Origin: Agrocybe praecox
Lineage: Eukaryota; Basidiomycota; Agaricomycetes; Agaricales; Agrocybaceae
Assembly (NCBI GenBank): GCA_964017145.1
Contig: OZ024846.1
Span: 1,550,001 to 1,614,000, forward strand
DNA: 64,000 nucleotides
Reading direction: 5' to 3'
Part shown: one piece after another, positions 32,717 through 44,959 of the stretch
How the letters are laid out: every line of letters starts with the position of its first letter
Position numbering within the stretch: the stretch's first letter is position 1
Notes under the pieces: generated by a model
Told to the model about the DNA's origin: nothing
Databases searched by the model: none
The model's input: only the letters and a program-made list of their open reading frames with translations
Program-made: the position numbers and the translations under genes

Positions 32717-35655
32717 AAAGCAGCTTGAGAGGCTCCGCCCTTCGATGAGGCGAGATCTTATTGATCATCGTGACATCTTCGTTCTCTCGTTGTTCCAAGG
32801 CGATGAGACTTATAACTTCATGAATGTATACTCAGATGAAGCCAGCACGGCGATTCGGTTCTTACAAGACCACGTTGACGAACTACCACCCTTCCAATAT
32901 ATGGGGGGACTTTAACACACACTCGAGGATATGGGACCCTAATGTCACGTATCATCGGTGGGATGCTATTGCGCTGCTAGACATAGCAGCCAAACTTGAC
33001 CTAGAATGGACAGAACCGTCCAATCCGGGTCCTACTTTTATATCCAACAATCCAGACCTTTGGCCTTCGGTCATAGATCTGGTATTCTGCAGGATTGCTG
33101 AGTCAGCGAGAAGTCACGTCACTCATGCACCGGAACACCAGGGGCGAACGGATCACATACCGTTGATAGCTTCTGTCAAATTAAGGGATGACGTCGAAGA
33201 CGTGATCCGCTTCACGATCGCAAAGGGCTCCGATGCTTATAAAGCATGGAAGCTCGAGCTACCAGGGAAAGTTGCCACCATAGAGGCAGGACGTCTCGAA
33301 ACTAGGGATGATGTTGAGCGAGTAGCGCAAGCACTTGCTGATGTCTTCACCGCTGCGTGGGATGCCCATGCAAAGGAGACCCGAATTACAAAGCACTCGA
33401 AGCCATGGTGGAATGACGAGTGTACAAATTCACTTGCCGCATATCGCTTGGATAAAACCGACGAGAAGTGGAAAGCATTTCGCAAAACCATTAAGGATGT
33501 CAAGTGCGACTTTTTTGAACTACGGATCACGGAAATCGCATACACCAACAGACGCCCGTGGGACCTAATGGAATGGGTCAAACAGCGCAAGTTGCCTGCC
33601 TGTGAAGCTATCCAATACCAAGGACAGCCCTGCCATGGAATGGACTCCCTGTGGGACGCCCTCCATAACACCTACAACTCGGCCTCTGGCCGAGTGGTAG
33701 ATCTTACAGTGCTAGACCCCCTCCCTACTCTTCAGGAAAGGGACTGGCCCCCATTCTCCAAGTTAGAATTGGATGAGGCATTAGCGTCTTGTTCAAGTCT
33801 GTCCTCCCCAGGCCCAGACCATGTGTCCTGGCCAGTTCTTATCGACCTCGCCAACGCCTGCATTCGTGTTGGGCATTGGCTGAGGCACTTCAAGGAATCG
33901 ACTTCAGTTATCATACCGAAGCCGGGCAAACTTACATACTCAGACCCGAAGGCATTCCGGCCCATAGTGCTGCTGAATACCACGGGGAAACTTATTGAGA
34001 AGATGATCTCGAATCGTCTTCAATATGACATGATCAAGTTTGACCTTGTTCATCCTAACCAAGTCGGAGGAGTGCGACAGCGCTCAACCGAGGACGCAGG
34101 GCTGTACCTTACCCACCTGATTCGCACCGGGTGGACTAAGGGACTTAAGACCAGCGTTGTCGCTTTCGACATTGCCCAGTTCTTCCCATCTCTTAACCAT
34201 GATATGCTCAAGGCAATACTCAGGAAGCAGGGGTTCTCACCACTCGTGGCGCGGTTCTTCTCATCCTACCTCGTTGACCGATACACATCTTATAGGTGGA
34301 ATTCGTTCACATCCGACCCCCGGCAGGCGGATGTCGGCGTAGGACAAGGCGGAGCCTTGTCCGCCGTCCTCTCAGCATTGTACATCGCTCCAGTGATGAA
34401 GTTATACCATATGGAAGAGATATGCCGCAAGACATCACTTCTATCCTATGTGGACGACGGCACATGCATTGCCCAAGCCAAAACCCTCCAGGAGAACACG
34501 GTAACCCTCGTGGCTGCTTATGCAGTCCTCCTTCAACTCTTCACCGCCATCGGACTCATCCTTGAACACAACAAGTCCGAATACGCATGTTTCGACCAGT
34601 CGCATAACTACAACCCGCCACCCCTCGACCTCGGATATGCCCCCTACACTGGGGACACCCCCCTTCGCCCCAAGCGCGTATGGCGCTACCTGGGTTTTTA
34701 CTTCGACCGCAAACTCACATTCAAGGAGCATGTGCGGTTCTACTCTACCAAGTCTCTCTCATCGGTGAAAGCCATGAAGATGCTTGGAAGCTCAACTCGC
34801 GGTCTCCACCCCAAGGAGAAGTGACTACTATACCGTGCATGTGTTCTACCAATAGCAACATACGGATATCGTCTGTGGTATTTCGAAGGCTCCCATTCCA
34901 AAGGAGCTCTCGAAGACCTGCGCAAAATGCAGCGTAAAGCAGCACTTTGGATCACAGGTGCATTTCGCACCTCCCCCACAGGCGGAGTTGAGGCCCTTGC
35001 GGGCCTCATCCCCATCCACCTCCATCTGAAGAAACTAGGAGGCCGGTCCAATTATCAGGCTGCCACGTTATCAGACACCCATCCGCTTAGGGGGCTCCTC
35101 TCCGAGGAGCATCACAAGCGGGCTGACGTTCACCTGTTAGCAATCTCAAGGCTCACTCCTGCTCAGAAAGCAAAGGTAGGAGGAGCCCTCATGGAAATAG
35201 ACCGTCATATCCCTGAACTCACAGAGTCTTTTCGCCTGTCGCGACAGAGGCTCGTCCTGGAAATAGGATGTTGGATTTATTCGACGACCGTTTCACATTC
35301 GAACCGTGCCCTACTGACAACGAGTCAGCAGATGCGGTTCGCGTAGGTCTTAACCAAGTGCTTCGAGAAGCACAAGACCAAGAAACAACGGTGTATTGTG
35401 CGGTCGACGCTTCGGTGCCGAACAATGTACAACGACAGGCGGTCTCGACTGCCCTACTATACCGGGGACATGAACGGATTCACACCGTATCACATCCTGC
35501 CGGACGAGTGACTGCTCCTGACGCAGAGCTCTTTGCCATTCGCTCAGCGATTGTCCTTGCCACTCAGCAGGACGATTGCGAACGAATTGTTATCTTCACC
35601 GACTCGATGGCATCTGCCAAACGAGCGCTGGACCCCACCCTCCATAGTGGTCAAG

Positions 35656-36570
35656 CAGCCTCTACTGTCAAATTTATGCATGAAGTACTGGTAGTTACCA
35701 GTTAAGGGTTATGCATCCCCACCGGCCACTTCCCAAGCCCTCTGGCTGGCCTATTGTGACCTGATGTGACCTATTGTGACCTATTGTGACTATAGTCATG
35801 TGTCTGCTATTGATGGCATCAAAATCAATGCACATGACTTTTTGCTTGCCTCTATTTACATGTTTGGGCTCCACTCATATGTTTATATGGCCTCAAATAC
35901 AAACAAATAATAAATAATGATGTCAGCAGGCAGGGGCAGGCATAATACAAAACAAACAAGGCCTTTGAGTGACATCACATCCAAACAACCCAATAAGGCA
36001 AGAGGACTTTGGACTTTGAGATTTTGCGATAAAGGCCTTTCATGCATGATAGATGGGACTAATACATGACCAAATAAGATCAAATCTATTTTTAGAAAAA
36101 ATCTATATTTAGCACAAAATTTCTATTTTAAAAATATTTTTGTATTGAGTAGGTAATACATTTATTTATAGCCTGGATCTATTTTTAGAACACTTTACAT
36201 ATTTGGTTAGTTCAAGCCTAAAATGGTATAGTACACATTTTTTGATGATTTTAGAATTTTTTTTCAGCTTGCTACGAATATTTTAATTTTTAATTTTGAT
36301 TTGTATCCAGCTTTCTGCGGATATTTTGTGTTTTGTGGCTGAACCGTGGATGATTATGTAATAAAAAATATTTACCATAGCTTTTGAATTTTTCTCTACA
36401 ATTTTGGTTTTTGGTGGCTGTGCAACAGATCACATAACTTTCACATAACTACAGCCCTCTAGTCACTGTCGGTCACCCTGATACATGACATTGGGCAAGT
36501 GGGTAGTGGCCTGTGGGGATGCATAACCCTTAAGTGGTAACTACCAGTCATCCATGGATGAGTCTGCCAG
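35656..36570. mobile_element. hAT-like element, relative of 8472-9310
   Basis: It begins CAGCCTCTACTGTCA. The inner inverted repeat CTGGTAGTTACCAGTTAAGG is mirrored on the right with one change, extending to ATGCATCCCCA. Inner blocks match 8472-9310 over several hundred bases. LINE sequence on the two sides is not adjacent (about 215 bp lost), so no duplication is seen. The right boundary is approximate. Confidence 0.75.
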
Positions 36571-37477
36571 TAACTTGTGGAAGACTCTCTTCTGAGACCC
36601 CAACTATCAAGGGCATAATTTCATGCGCCTCAAGAATCTCGCCAGGGATTTACTCGAGCCGACGTACCTTCAAGAAGGTACCTGGCTCTGCGAAGTCAAA
36701 GACGCATACATTCCGTACGTCGCAAGGATGATGAGATGCACCCTCAATCACGCCCCAATAGGCGCTTATTACGAGCGCTTCAACATTCAAGAACCTCATG
36801 CATGCAAATGCGGCCACCACCTGCAGACACACGCACACATATTGCAAGTGTGTACAAAACATACACGCGAGCACGACGGTCGGTCACCGGAACTTCTGGT
36901 GCATTTGATCAAGTTCTTGGACGACAACAACTCGGTGTTTGCATTCAAGCGACCCGCAGGGGTTGGATAAGCAGGCTGGGCTACGGTTCAGCCTGCAGAA
37001 CATGTTCTACTTGGACTTCGGATCTCTTGCCATTACAATGGCGTGCGCCTCAGTACTCGGACTTGTGGGATTTGTCCTGACCCTGCGGAGGCGTTCGGGG
37101 CCCTTCAGTGGGTACCTTGGTTTGTGGGCTTTGGCTCGACCCTTCAGGGGCACCCAGGCTAAGCGGAAGCAGCGATGCGACTTGGAACATGGGGGGACTG
37201 CGGGCTGGGTGGGGTGTGGACTGCGGGTTGGGCTTGATGCCCAGCCACACTGCTTAAACGCTTGCGACGGCGCAAGCACTGTCAAACCAGCAACACTCTG
37301 ACCGCCTAACGGCGGTCTGCAATCTTGGCGGGCCTTTGCCCGCCCTCGCAGATGTAGCATAGTATTAAATCTTGCTTAGCATGCTCATGTATGTAACGTA
37401 GGGACCAGACTGCAATCGCGCACCGGAATACAAGTGGGACTTCGGTCCTTTGATTTTTTTTTTTAAAAAAAAAAATC

Positions 37478-38340
37478 AAAAAGCTGAAGGTCTGGATTGT
37501 TGGATATAAATGTAGAACCCGGATTGGACGACTCCATCCATTCTAAGTCGAGTTCAGCTGCTATGTCCATCAGCATGATAGCATCCCATCGATGATACAT
37601 GACATTGGGGTCCCATATCCTCGAGTGGGTGTTAAAGTCACCTCCCATATAGTGGAAGTGGGGTAGTTCATCGACGTGGTCTTGTAAATACCAAATCTCT
37701 GTACTGGCTTCGTCTGAATATACATTCATGAAGTTATACGTCTCGTTGCCTTGGGACAGCGAGAGAACAAAGATGTCGTGGTGATCAATAAGATCTCACC
37801 TCATTGAGGGGCGGAGCCTCTCAAGTCGCTTTGACATGTATGCCATGACTCGAGGGGGAATCTCCTCATTTTCCGGGGGGCGTACCATATACAACCATGC
37901 AGGATGCATAGGCATGCTGACAATGTTGTCCCCTTCCCTATTAGTTGAAGAGGGCGCTTGTCTTATTATCTGCCATGGCGGTTCTTGCACAAAGATAATG
38001 TCAACCTTATTAATTAATGTTTCGAGTAACACATGTAGGTAGTCATATTTCTTAGCTACATTGTGCGAGTATATACTAATCTCCCTGCCTAGGCCATTGC
38101 GCATTAAGCTACGGTGAGGGGGTTAGTATGATCGCGGAGATTCTGTCAAATACGATGTACCTCTGCATATTTGCCATCGATCCAAGCACGATCGAAGCGG
38201 TTGGTCCAGAACTTGCATTTACACGAGTTCGCGGAATGGGCACCCTTGCAGTTGACACAATGCTCCGTGTGGGGACATGGCTGGCCAGCAGGGGTTGGTT
38301 CGAGAGGAGGGTTCGTGTTTGCGTTCCCTTTGCAGCACTA
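37478..38340 (-). pseudogene. Inverted LINE fragment: end of ORF1 and endonuclease
   Basis: Read on minus: ORF1 knuckle region (to about 38,109), then ORF2 from MRNGLGREISIYSHN (38,104) through the endonuclease to FISNNPDLQ. The TAATG junction is kept. It stops at 38,340 within the ORF1 codons for the second knuckle, where unrelated sequence begins. Confidence 0.86.
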
Positions 38341-38487
38341 ATGAAAGGCTTCCAAGAAAAAGGACAAATGCGGCATTGAAGATGAAGAGGAGGAAGATGA
38401 TGATAAAAAGGAGGGAGAGGAGGAGGAGGGAGAGGAGGATGAAGACGAAGGGACAAAGAAGAAATTGTGAGGCAAGAAGAATATGGC
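38341..38487 (+). other. Acidic low-complexity stretch, possible lost 5' exon of gene A
   Basis: One plus frame reads KASKKKDKCGIEDEEEE and continues Glu/Asp/Lys-rich to a TGA before the DNA element at 38,488. It matches no LINE sequence. Its composition resembles the acidic first exon of gene A on the other side of that element. A connection is only a guess. Confidence 0.35.
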
Positions 38488-39252
38488 CATCAGGAAAAAC
38501 ACTTTTGCCAAAAGTAACCTTGAGAAAATTTAAAAGAACAAGGAGTATATAATGCATCCTAAAGGTCCCTAAAGGTCCTTTGGGAAGTTCTGAGTTGCCC
38601 CTTAAGGGTGTTCTAGGCTGCCCTGGGTAGTCCTGAGTAGCCCTGACAATATTATAATACTCTGAGGAAGTCCTATGCACCCTGAACAGCCCTGAGTAGC
38701 CCTGAGTAGCCCTGGGTAACCCTGACAACAATTTTTCTACAATATACTTAATTATAATAGCTGCCAAACCTGTAAAATGCATCCAGAATGACACCTAAGA
38801 AGCCCAGCAGTTACCAAGTTATCTATTTGGATGTTTATATATTAAATAATAGCAATGTGGTTGGAATTGATGGGATCAAAATACAAACACATGACTTTTT
38901 ACTTGCCTCTATTTACATGTTTGGCCTGCACTGATGTGATTTTATGGCCTCAAATGTAAACAAATAATAAATAAGAGATTGGCAGCCCCCTATTATATAG
39001 GATATGACACAAACAAAACTTGTAAGTTAGGAATAGAGCTTTGGACTTTGAGATTTTGAGATAAGGTCCTTTTGTTTCAGAGTTGCTCTCAGGTGTCCTG
39101 AGTTGCCCTGGGATGCCCTGAGAGCAAGAATTTCTGGGAGAGAAGTCCCCAGGGGTGTCCTAAGAGCCATGACTGCCCTGACTGCCCTGACTGCCCTATG
39201 ACATCCTTGAACTCTCTGAGGGCAGTCAGGGCAAAAAGTGTTTTTCCTGATG
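38488..39252. mobile_element. Non-autonomous DNA element, relative of 31,849-32,716
   Basis: The same TIR: CATCAGGAAAAACACTTT at the left and AAAGTGTTTTTCCTGATG at the right. Internal repeats of the CCCTGAGTAG type lie on the left and AGGGCAGTCAGG types on the right, and the 115-bp core is at about 38,862-38,975. It lies between a LINE fragment and the first exon of gene A. Confidence 0.83.
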
Positions 39253-39292
39253 CCTGTCTGCATCTGTCGACAAAGATGAAGACAGAGGGACT

Positions 39293-41927
39293 ATGGATGA
39301 CAATGGAGGGTCTGCCGCACATTCCGATACTGAGCAAGACATGATCATCGACCACCTTGAAAACGAAGATGCTGCTGTTGATTCGGATGAACATACTGGT
39401 ATGTGCTCATTGCTAAGCCAGTGTTTTATACTTATATCACTATTATTACTATTATTAGGTGACAAGCTAAATGAGTCAGAGGTCCATCAATCTAGTGGCA
39501 CATTTTTTAAACTGGCCAATCATGCTGCTAAAGGGCCACATAGCGGTAAGCAAACATCATCATTCATACAGCTTGGTATCTTATCTTAACATCCAAAAGG
39601 ACTTGTCCCTTATGTTTTACTCAACCGATTCTCGAAGGTGTCTAACCAGCCAAATATGAATAAGGCTGATAATCTGGCTGGAGACTCCTCGAAGAAAAGA
39701 AGTTTATCTGGAACATCTGATCTTGGACTTCCAGGTAATAGTAAATTTGATGTTATCGTAACCTTTATTTACTCTCTCCTATATCAGAAAAGTGTCTTAG
39801 GCATGAAGAAAGCTCTCAGTCTGGAGTTGTGAAAAAGGCACGAGTAATCAAACGCTCAGGTCTGAAACCCTATGTTTTGCTTAAATCATTCATTAAGAAT
39901 TAACTTGTTGTTTGCAATCTATATGTTATTCATTGTTCATTCAATGTTATGCAATTTTCTGAATGCAGAACAAGTATCGACAATGTCTTTGCCAGCATTT
40001 CAAGTGCCATCAGAATGGCTGAGTAAGTAATATATTTATAACACTCAGTCTCACTCTCATGTCTATATATAACATAGATCATCCAGTGTTTGATGGCTTC
40101 TTGCTAGACAATCTTCTGGAGGAAATGAGGGCTATAGAGGCAGAATACATTGCGCTAAATGGATTGAGCCTTTCTGACAATGCTTCCAATGTGTTGTTTG
40201 TGTTTGACCACAAATATTTGCTGTCGGGAATCAATCGTAACAGACATGTGGGAAGTACAGACCTATTTACTCTCAAGAAGGTCCAAGAAATGGCAAAAAT
40301 AGTGTCTGCCAACATATGGTCACTCAATGTGGCCAATCTGTTGACAAAAATAGCATGGGCCCATGTCATAGAGGCCACTCTTGCTCTATCTGATTGGCTG
40401 TATGAAACAGTATGCATTAAATGTGATGCCTTCCTTCAATCCATTGGTACATCTGGCTTTGGTATCGATAAGATATCCCGGGAGGATGTTTGGCTATATA
40501 TGCTATCCAAGTCAGCATTGGATATGATAGAGGCGAGAACACCAACAAAGGAGTTTACCGCAAAGGCCTACAATCTCCCAATTGCTATCCTTGACACTAC
40601 ATGTATTGTGTCTCGTGCAAAAAACACTATATTGATTGAATTCGAAGAGAAGAAAGAAGAGGCCAAGAGGATAATGATAGAAGTGATCAGCAAATGGACT
40701 GGCATAACTTCATCTAAAGACAGGTGGAAGATAATAGCCCTGAACCTTATTGTTCAAAACACAGGCCAAGAAAGCATGTTATTGGCCTGTGTGTGGAAGG
40801 TACTCAATAGTGGACACATCAAAACAGTTTTCAGAGAACAAGGAAGACTGGGGGTACTAAGTGATAGCAGCATTATGGTGTTCAAGCAGATTTTGAGAAA
40901 GCTTCCTGTTTCAAAAGAAAACACGACTGAAAATCGTATTCTCAAACACATTGCCATGGTTGCGGATTCAGCCTTTCATCAACAGCCAATTCCAAAGGAC
41001 TCTATCCCATTCTATATCAAAGTGGACAATGATGATATACCAATCGACTATAGATTAGAGGTACCAGCTTCTAGAGCCATGTGTTTGTTCAGAGACTACA
41101 TCATTCAAGCACTAGCTGCAACCTTTGAAGGCATTAATTTGGAAGCTCCTACCAACCTACAAAGAAATATCCTTGAAGACCCAGACAAATATCAGCCATT
41201 CCGTGAATTAACTCCTGGAAGAAAACACATGTCTTCAGATAAAGGGCCATACAGAAAGGATGTTATAGTCCAGAACAAAGGCTTGTTCAGTGCTGTGATT
41301 TGGAAGGGGATAACACTTAGAACAGAGTTTGTGGCCAAGGAGCAGATGGTGTTTGAAGATTTTGAAGAATGGCAGCAATACATCAAGCCTTTTGAACACG
41401 ATCCATCCTATATCTGTCTCATACGTGTCAGAGAGGCTCCTGATTTTGGAAGATCACACAAGCATGCTAAAGTATACTGGGAGAGCGTGCTAAATATAAA
41501 TTGGGAGAAGTATATCACAAGTGACAGCGCAAACTTTGTGAACACATTCAAGATGCTATACAACATTACAAAGCCAAAGCAGCCCTTTCCTCATGTCGGT
41601 GCGCTAGGAAGCTTTGAAATTGCAGCAGATATAGCATATGCTGGTTGTTATGAGCTACCCAACGATTCAGAAGTTGCGTTATGCATAAGCATGATAGACA
41701 AAGGGGCATTAAAAGGACTGATGGCATTTGTGGGAGTAGCAGATGAGGATAAGATTATGTATAAATCAAGCACAGAAGACATGGTACCAGATTTGATAAA
41801 GGCACGCCAGATGATAGAAGATCTGGCAGGTGAAAGGGATGCTTTGTACCTTCAAATAGACAATGTAGCATTAGAAAACACTTTATGTAAATTTAGAGGA
41901 GCACTCAGAAAAAAGTGGATTGTATGA
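39293..41927 (+). CDS. Gene A: unknown protein, 767 aa, six exons
   Basis: I do not recognise this protein. Exons at 39,293-39,398, 39,459-39,545, 39,600-39,734, 39,788-39,859, 39,969-40,022 and 40,078-41,927 join through GT-AG introns into exactly 768 codons including the stop. The first ~150 residues are acidic and Ser-rich with basic patches (SSKKRS, KKARVIKR), suggesting a nuclear protein. The large last exon is a globular, Cys-poor domain starting HPVFDGFLLDNLLEEM, with no signal peptide or membrane segment. The frame stays open upstream of the ATG to the DNA element at 39,252, so the true start may have been lost. Confidence 0.75.
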
Positions 41928-41944
41928 TTAGATGTTCATGTATG

Positions 41945-42032
41945 CAGTGTTGTTGAAAACTGTACGATAATAAAGCATGTTATGTAGTGTTGTTGAAAAC
42001 TGTATAATAATAAAGCATGTTATGTACTGTAT
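41945..42032 (+). repeat. Duplicated 43-bp unit with poly(A) signals
   Basis: GTGTTGTTGAAAACTGTA and the following AATAAAGCATGTTATGTA occur twice in tandem just after the gene A stop. Each unit carries AATAAA, giving gene A two alternative cleavage signals. Confidence 0.8.
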
Positions 42033-42074
42033 ACTGTTGAAGTATAAGAAAAGAAAAGAGTGATTATAACTAGG

Positions 42075-44701
42075 TTACAATTTAGTAGTTCCCAGCACGA
42101 CAACCCATTTAACATAAGTAGAAACTGCCCAGCTCTTATCCTTCTTAGCAAGATGGGTAATATAACAAACCACCGCAAACAACTCCAAAGGAACTTCTTC
42201 AGGAAATTCAGGATAGTGATCCATCATCCAATCCATCACCTCTTCTGTCCACACCATTTTCTTTTCTCTGGCATCGTATATAGGCACTTACAGAGATTAT
42301 CAGCAAGGGCCAAATAATCACACACTATTTTCTCCATACATAGTAGGTTGAGTAAGCCCTTTGCTGTTATCTTTCTTTGATGAAATCTGGCGAGCAGGTA
42401 GTGCGGATTTTGAAGGGCTGGACAAAGGATTGAAGCTGGAATCATTGTTATTATATGCTGGGTTGAAATGATCAATCAGAGCGATCTCAAGTATATAAGA
42501 GATGAACTTACTGTTGTTTTTCATAGTCGCAAAAGACATGGTATCACGAAACATGTATACACCAATAGAAGGTTCTCTAATGACCATGCCAAGTACAGCG
42601 ATAAATCGCTGAAATTCACCAGAGTGAAAATACCCAGATATTGAAGTAGATTCAAATATTGCTCCAGGCCTCAAAGCCTTGAGATAGCAGCTGGATACTC
42701 ATATCAGGGTAAGACATAGAGCAACAGAACCATTAGGTGCCAGAATGACACGTTGTTGAGAAATATGGGAGGTTAATTTGGCTGAAAGCTCTGTCGGTAT
42801 AGATCTGGACAGATTGATATACTTGCCATCGGAAACAAAGTTCATGATAGTGATAGCAGGCCTTGGTTAATAATCAGATAGTGGCAATAACAGATATAAA
42901 GAATAACACACTTTTTCCACAGTGATTCTAGCTTGCCAAACCAGGAGAAGAAGTTGACAAGTCCTCTTCCCTCGCCGTTATCTCGCACAAAATGATGATC
43001 AACTTGTCTGTTGATGCATAAGCAAAGAAACAAAGAATGTGGGAATAGCAGGTACCTAAGACAAGGAAGATTCTCATAGCTTCCTTTAGAAGCCAGATAT
43101 TCATCTTCATATTCCTTCTTTGCAACTTCACATTTTAATGGTAGCGCCCTAATATAAATTAGATAAATGTGTGATAAGATAAAAAGAATAGAGTACATAC
43201 TCAGAAGTAATGGTGTCATTGTCATCATGGTAAGTAGAACTTCCATCAAGTGGTACAGCATTCCCAGAAGTAGCATGTCCTAGATTCTTATCGTCGCTGG
43301 AGTCGGAATTGTTCTTAGACTTGTCTTTAACCTTTGAGCTATTGCTGATTCCAAGATTTTCATCGGTGCTAGACATAGGATCCTGCTTATGAATAAGCTT
43401 AGATGGACGTTTGGTTATGACAACCTCTGGCTTGGGGCTTGAAGTACAGAAGTTAATTTGCATATAAACCAGTGATTGTATACGAGCTTACCCAAAAGGA
43501 CCAGTTGAAGATTTTTTGGGTGTGGGCATAGACTTCTGAGTCTCTTTTTTCACAGGACTAAAAGTTTTTAAATATATGTCATGGAACAGACGAGAACAGG
43601 ACTCACAATTGTTTTGTAGGTGTCTCTGAACCTGAATCCGTACCATTTTCCTCATGCAAATAAAGCTTTTCCAGTTTGACAGGACTAGAAGAATCCTCTT
43701 TACACTTTTTCTTGCTAGAATAAAAGTAAGTGTTGAACAATATACAAACAAATTAATGTGATGCTTACGGAGAAGGGTTATCAATGTCTCTTATCTGATC
43801 TTCATCGTGACGATAAGAAGACTGACGAGTAGCAAGAGGTGGTGTCGTGGGTGCAGGCCTCTTTCCCAGAACTATAGTCTTGGGAAACTCTTCCTCGGAA
43901 AAGCTAGGTTACAATAATGTTGAGGCAACTTGGAAGAAGCAAGAAAAAGGAATATCAAAAGACATACTCAGAATCATTTGGGTCGCTTCTTTCTTCTGCA
44001 TCAGAAGAGCTAATTTCAACAACATCATCATCTTCCTCAGCCTCTGAATCAATGAGCCTTTGTTCTCCCTTGGAAGGCTTATGTCTTCTATCTTGCTTAA
44101 CTTCATCTGAATCTGAATCTTCAATGGTCTCGTATCTTAGTTTGTTATGAGCAAGAGTATAAAGTAAATGAAATACAAAATGCACATACTTTGGAAGCGC
44201 GGGGCCACTACATCCACAAAGTATAAGAATTGGACAAAAACACAGAGGACAAATCATACCTTGGCTTCAATTTGTGGTCAACTATCTTCATAGTCACATC
44301 CTTTTCAATGACTTGATGAGTTCTGAATCAAACAACACAAAGGTTAAAAAGCTCCAAGACGTAGAGAAACAAGCAAACTTACTTAGCTTTAGGCTTGGGC
44401 CTAGACTTAGGTCGTTGTGTCAGAGGAGGAGCAGGAGCAGGAGAACTGCTACAGGTCAGACTGGTCATAATTATATCATAAAAGGCAAACAGACCTGATA
44501 ATATCCTCATCATCACTCTCAATGATAGCCTTTGACAATGTCTTTTTATTAAGACTGCCTTTGGACCTGCCTCTTGGCCTCTTTGTAGGAGATCTATAAC
44601 AATGTGAGTGCTTGGTTAATATATATATAACAGAAGAACACGTACAAGGCAGGCTGAGATGTGAAGTCTTCTGAATCAGAGTCATTTTTCTTTTTTGCCA
44701 T
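42075..44701 (-). CDS. Gene B: Ser/Asp/Lys-rich unknown protein, about 12 exons
   Basis: Not recognised. It starts MAKKKNDSDSEDFTSQ at 44,701. Many short exons then encode acidic serine clusters (IESDDED, EDSDSDE, VVEISSSDAEE) alternating with Lys/Pro stretches. KRPRGRSKG resembles an AT-hook core. The 3' part is globular (NFFSWFGKLESLW, SGEFQRFIAVLGMV, EEVMDWMMDHYPEFPEEVP). One in-frame TGA (42,699-42,701) splits ALCLTLI from VSSCYLKAL. A CGA to TGA change would explain it, otherwise an intron I did not find. The last exon junctions are uncertain. It is convergent with gene A and divergent from gene C. Confidence 0.6.
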
Positions 44702-44959
44702 AGAAAGAATGAAACAAGAAGGGATACAAAGAAAGGATTCAATCAAGACAATATAAATAGAAAAAAAACAGAATCCTGCCCTAAACAATTGCCCCAAACC
44801 CCAAAGAACTTCGATATGACAGATAATCAATAAAGATGACAAAAACAATAGGGTATAGGGTTTTGAATCATAAGCATACGGTATCCACAACACTCACGTG
44901 CTTATCAATATCAACGAATAAACCTTGTATTCATCAAGAACTTCTCACAGACTCAATGG
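44702..44959. promoter_or_regulatory. Shared divergent promoter region of genes B and C
   Basis: 258 bp separate the two start codons. It is AT-rich and I see no clear TATA box or operator. Head-to-head spacing suggests co-expression. Confidence 0.5.

Larger units (their letters stand above)
31633..37477 (+). pseudogene. LINE copy with ORF2 and 3' UTR, broken by two elements
   Basis: ORF2 runs from VLLETLIDTVD to the stop at 36,970, then a 3' UTR with CTTCGG hairpin and a T/A-rich tail near 37,455-37,474. Damage: DNA elements at 31,849-32,716 and 35,656-36,570, a one-base loss in a G run near 32,905 (GGDFNTH), a 36-bp in-frame loss after SWPVL near 33,838, a CGA to TGA stop at 34,822 and a frameshift near 35,230. 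The second element also removed about 215 bp of RNase H. It ends against an inverted LINE. Confidence 0.87.
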
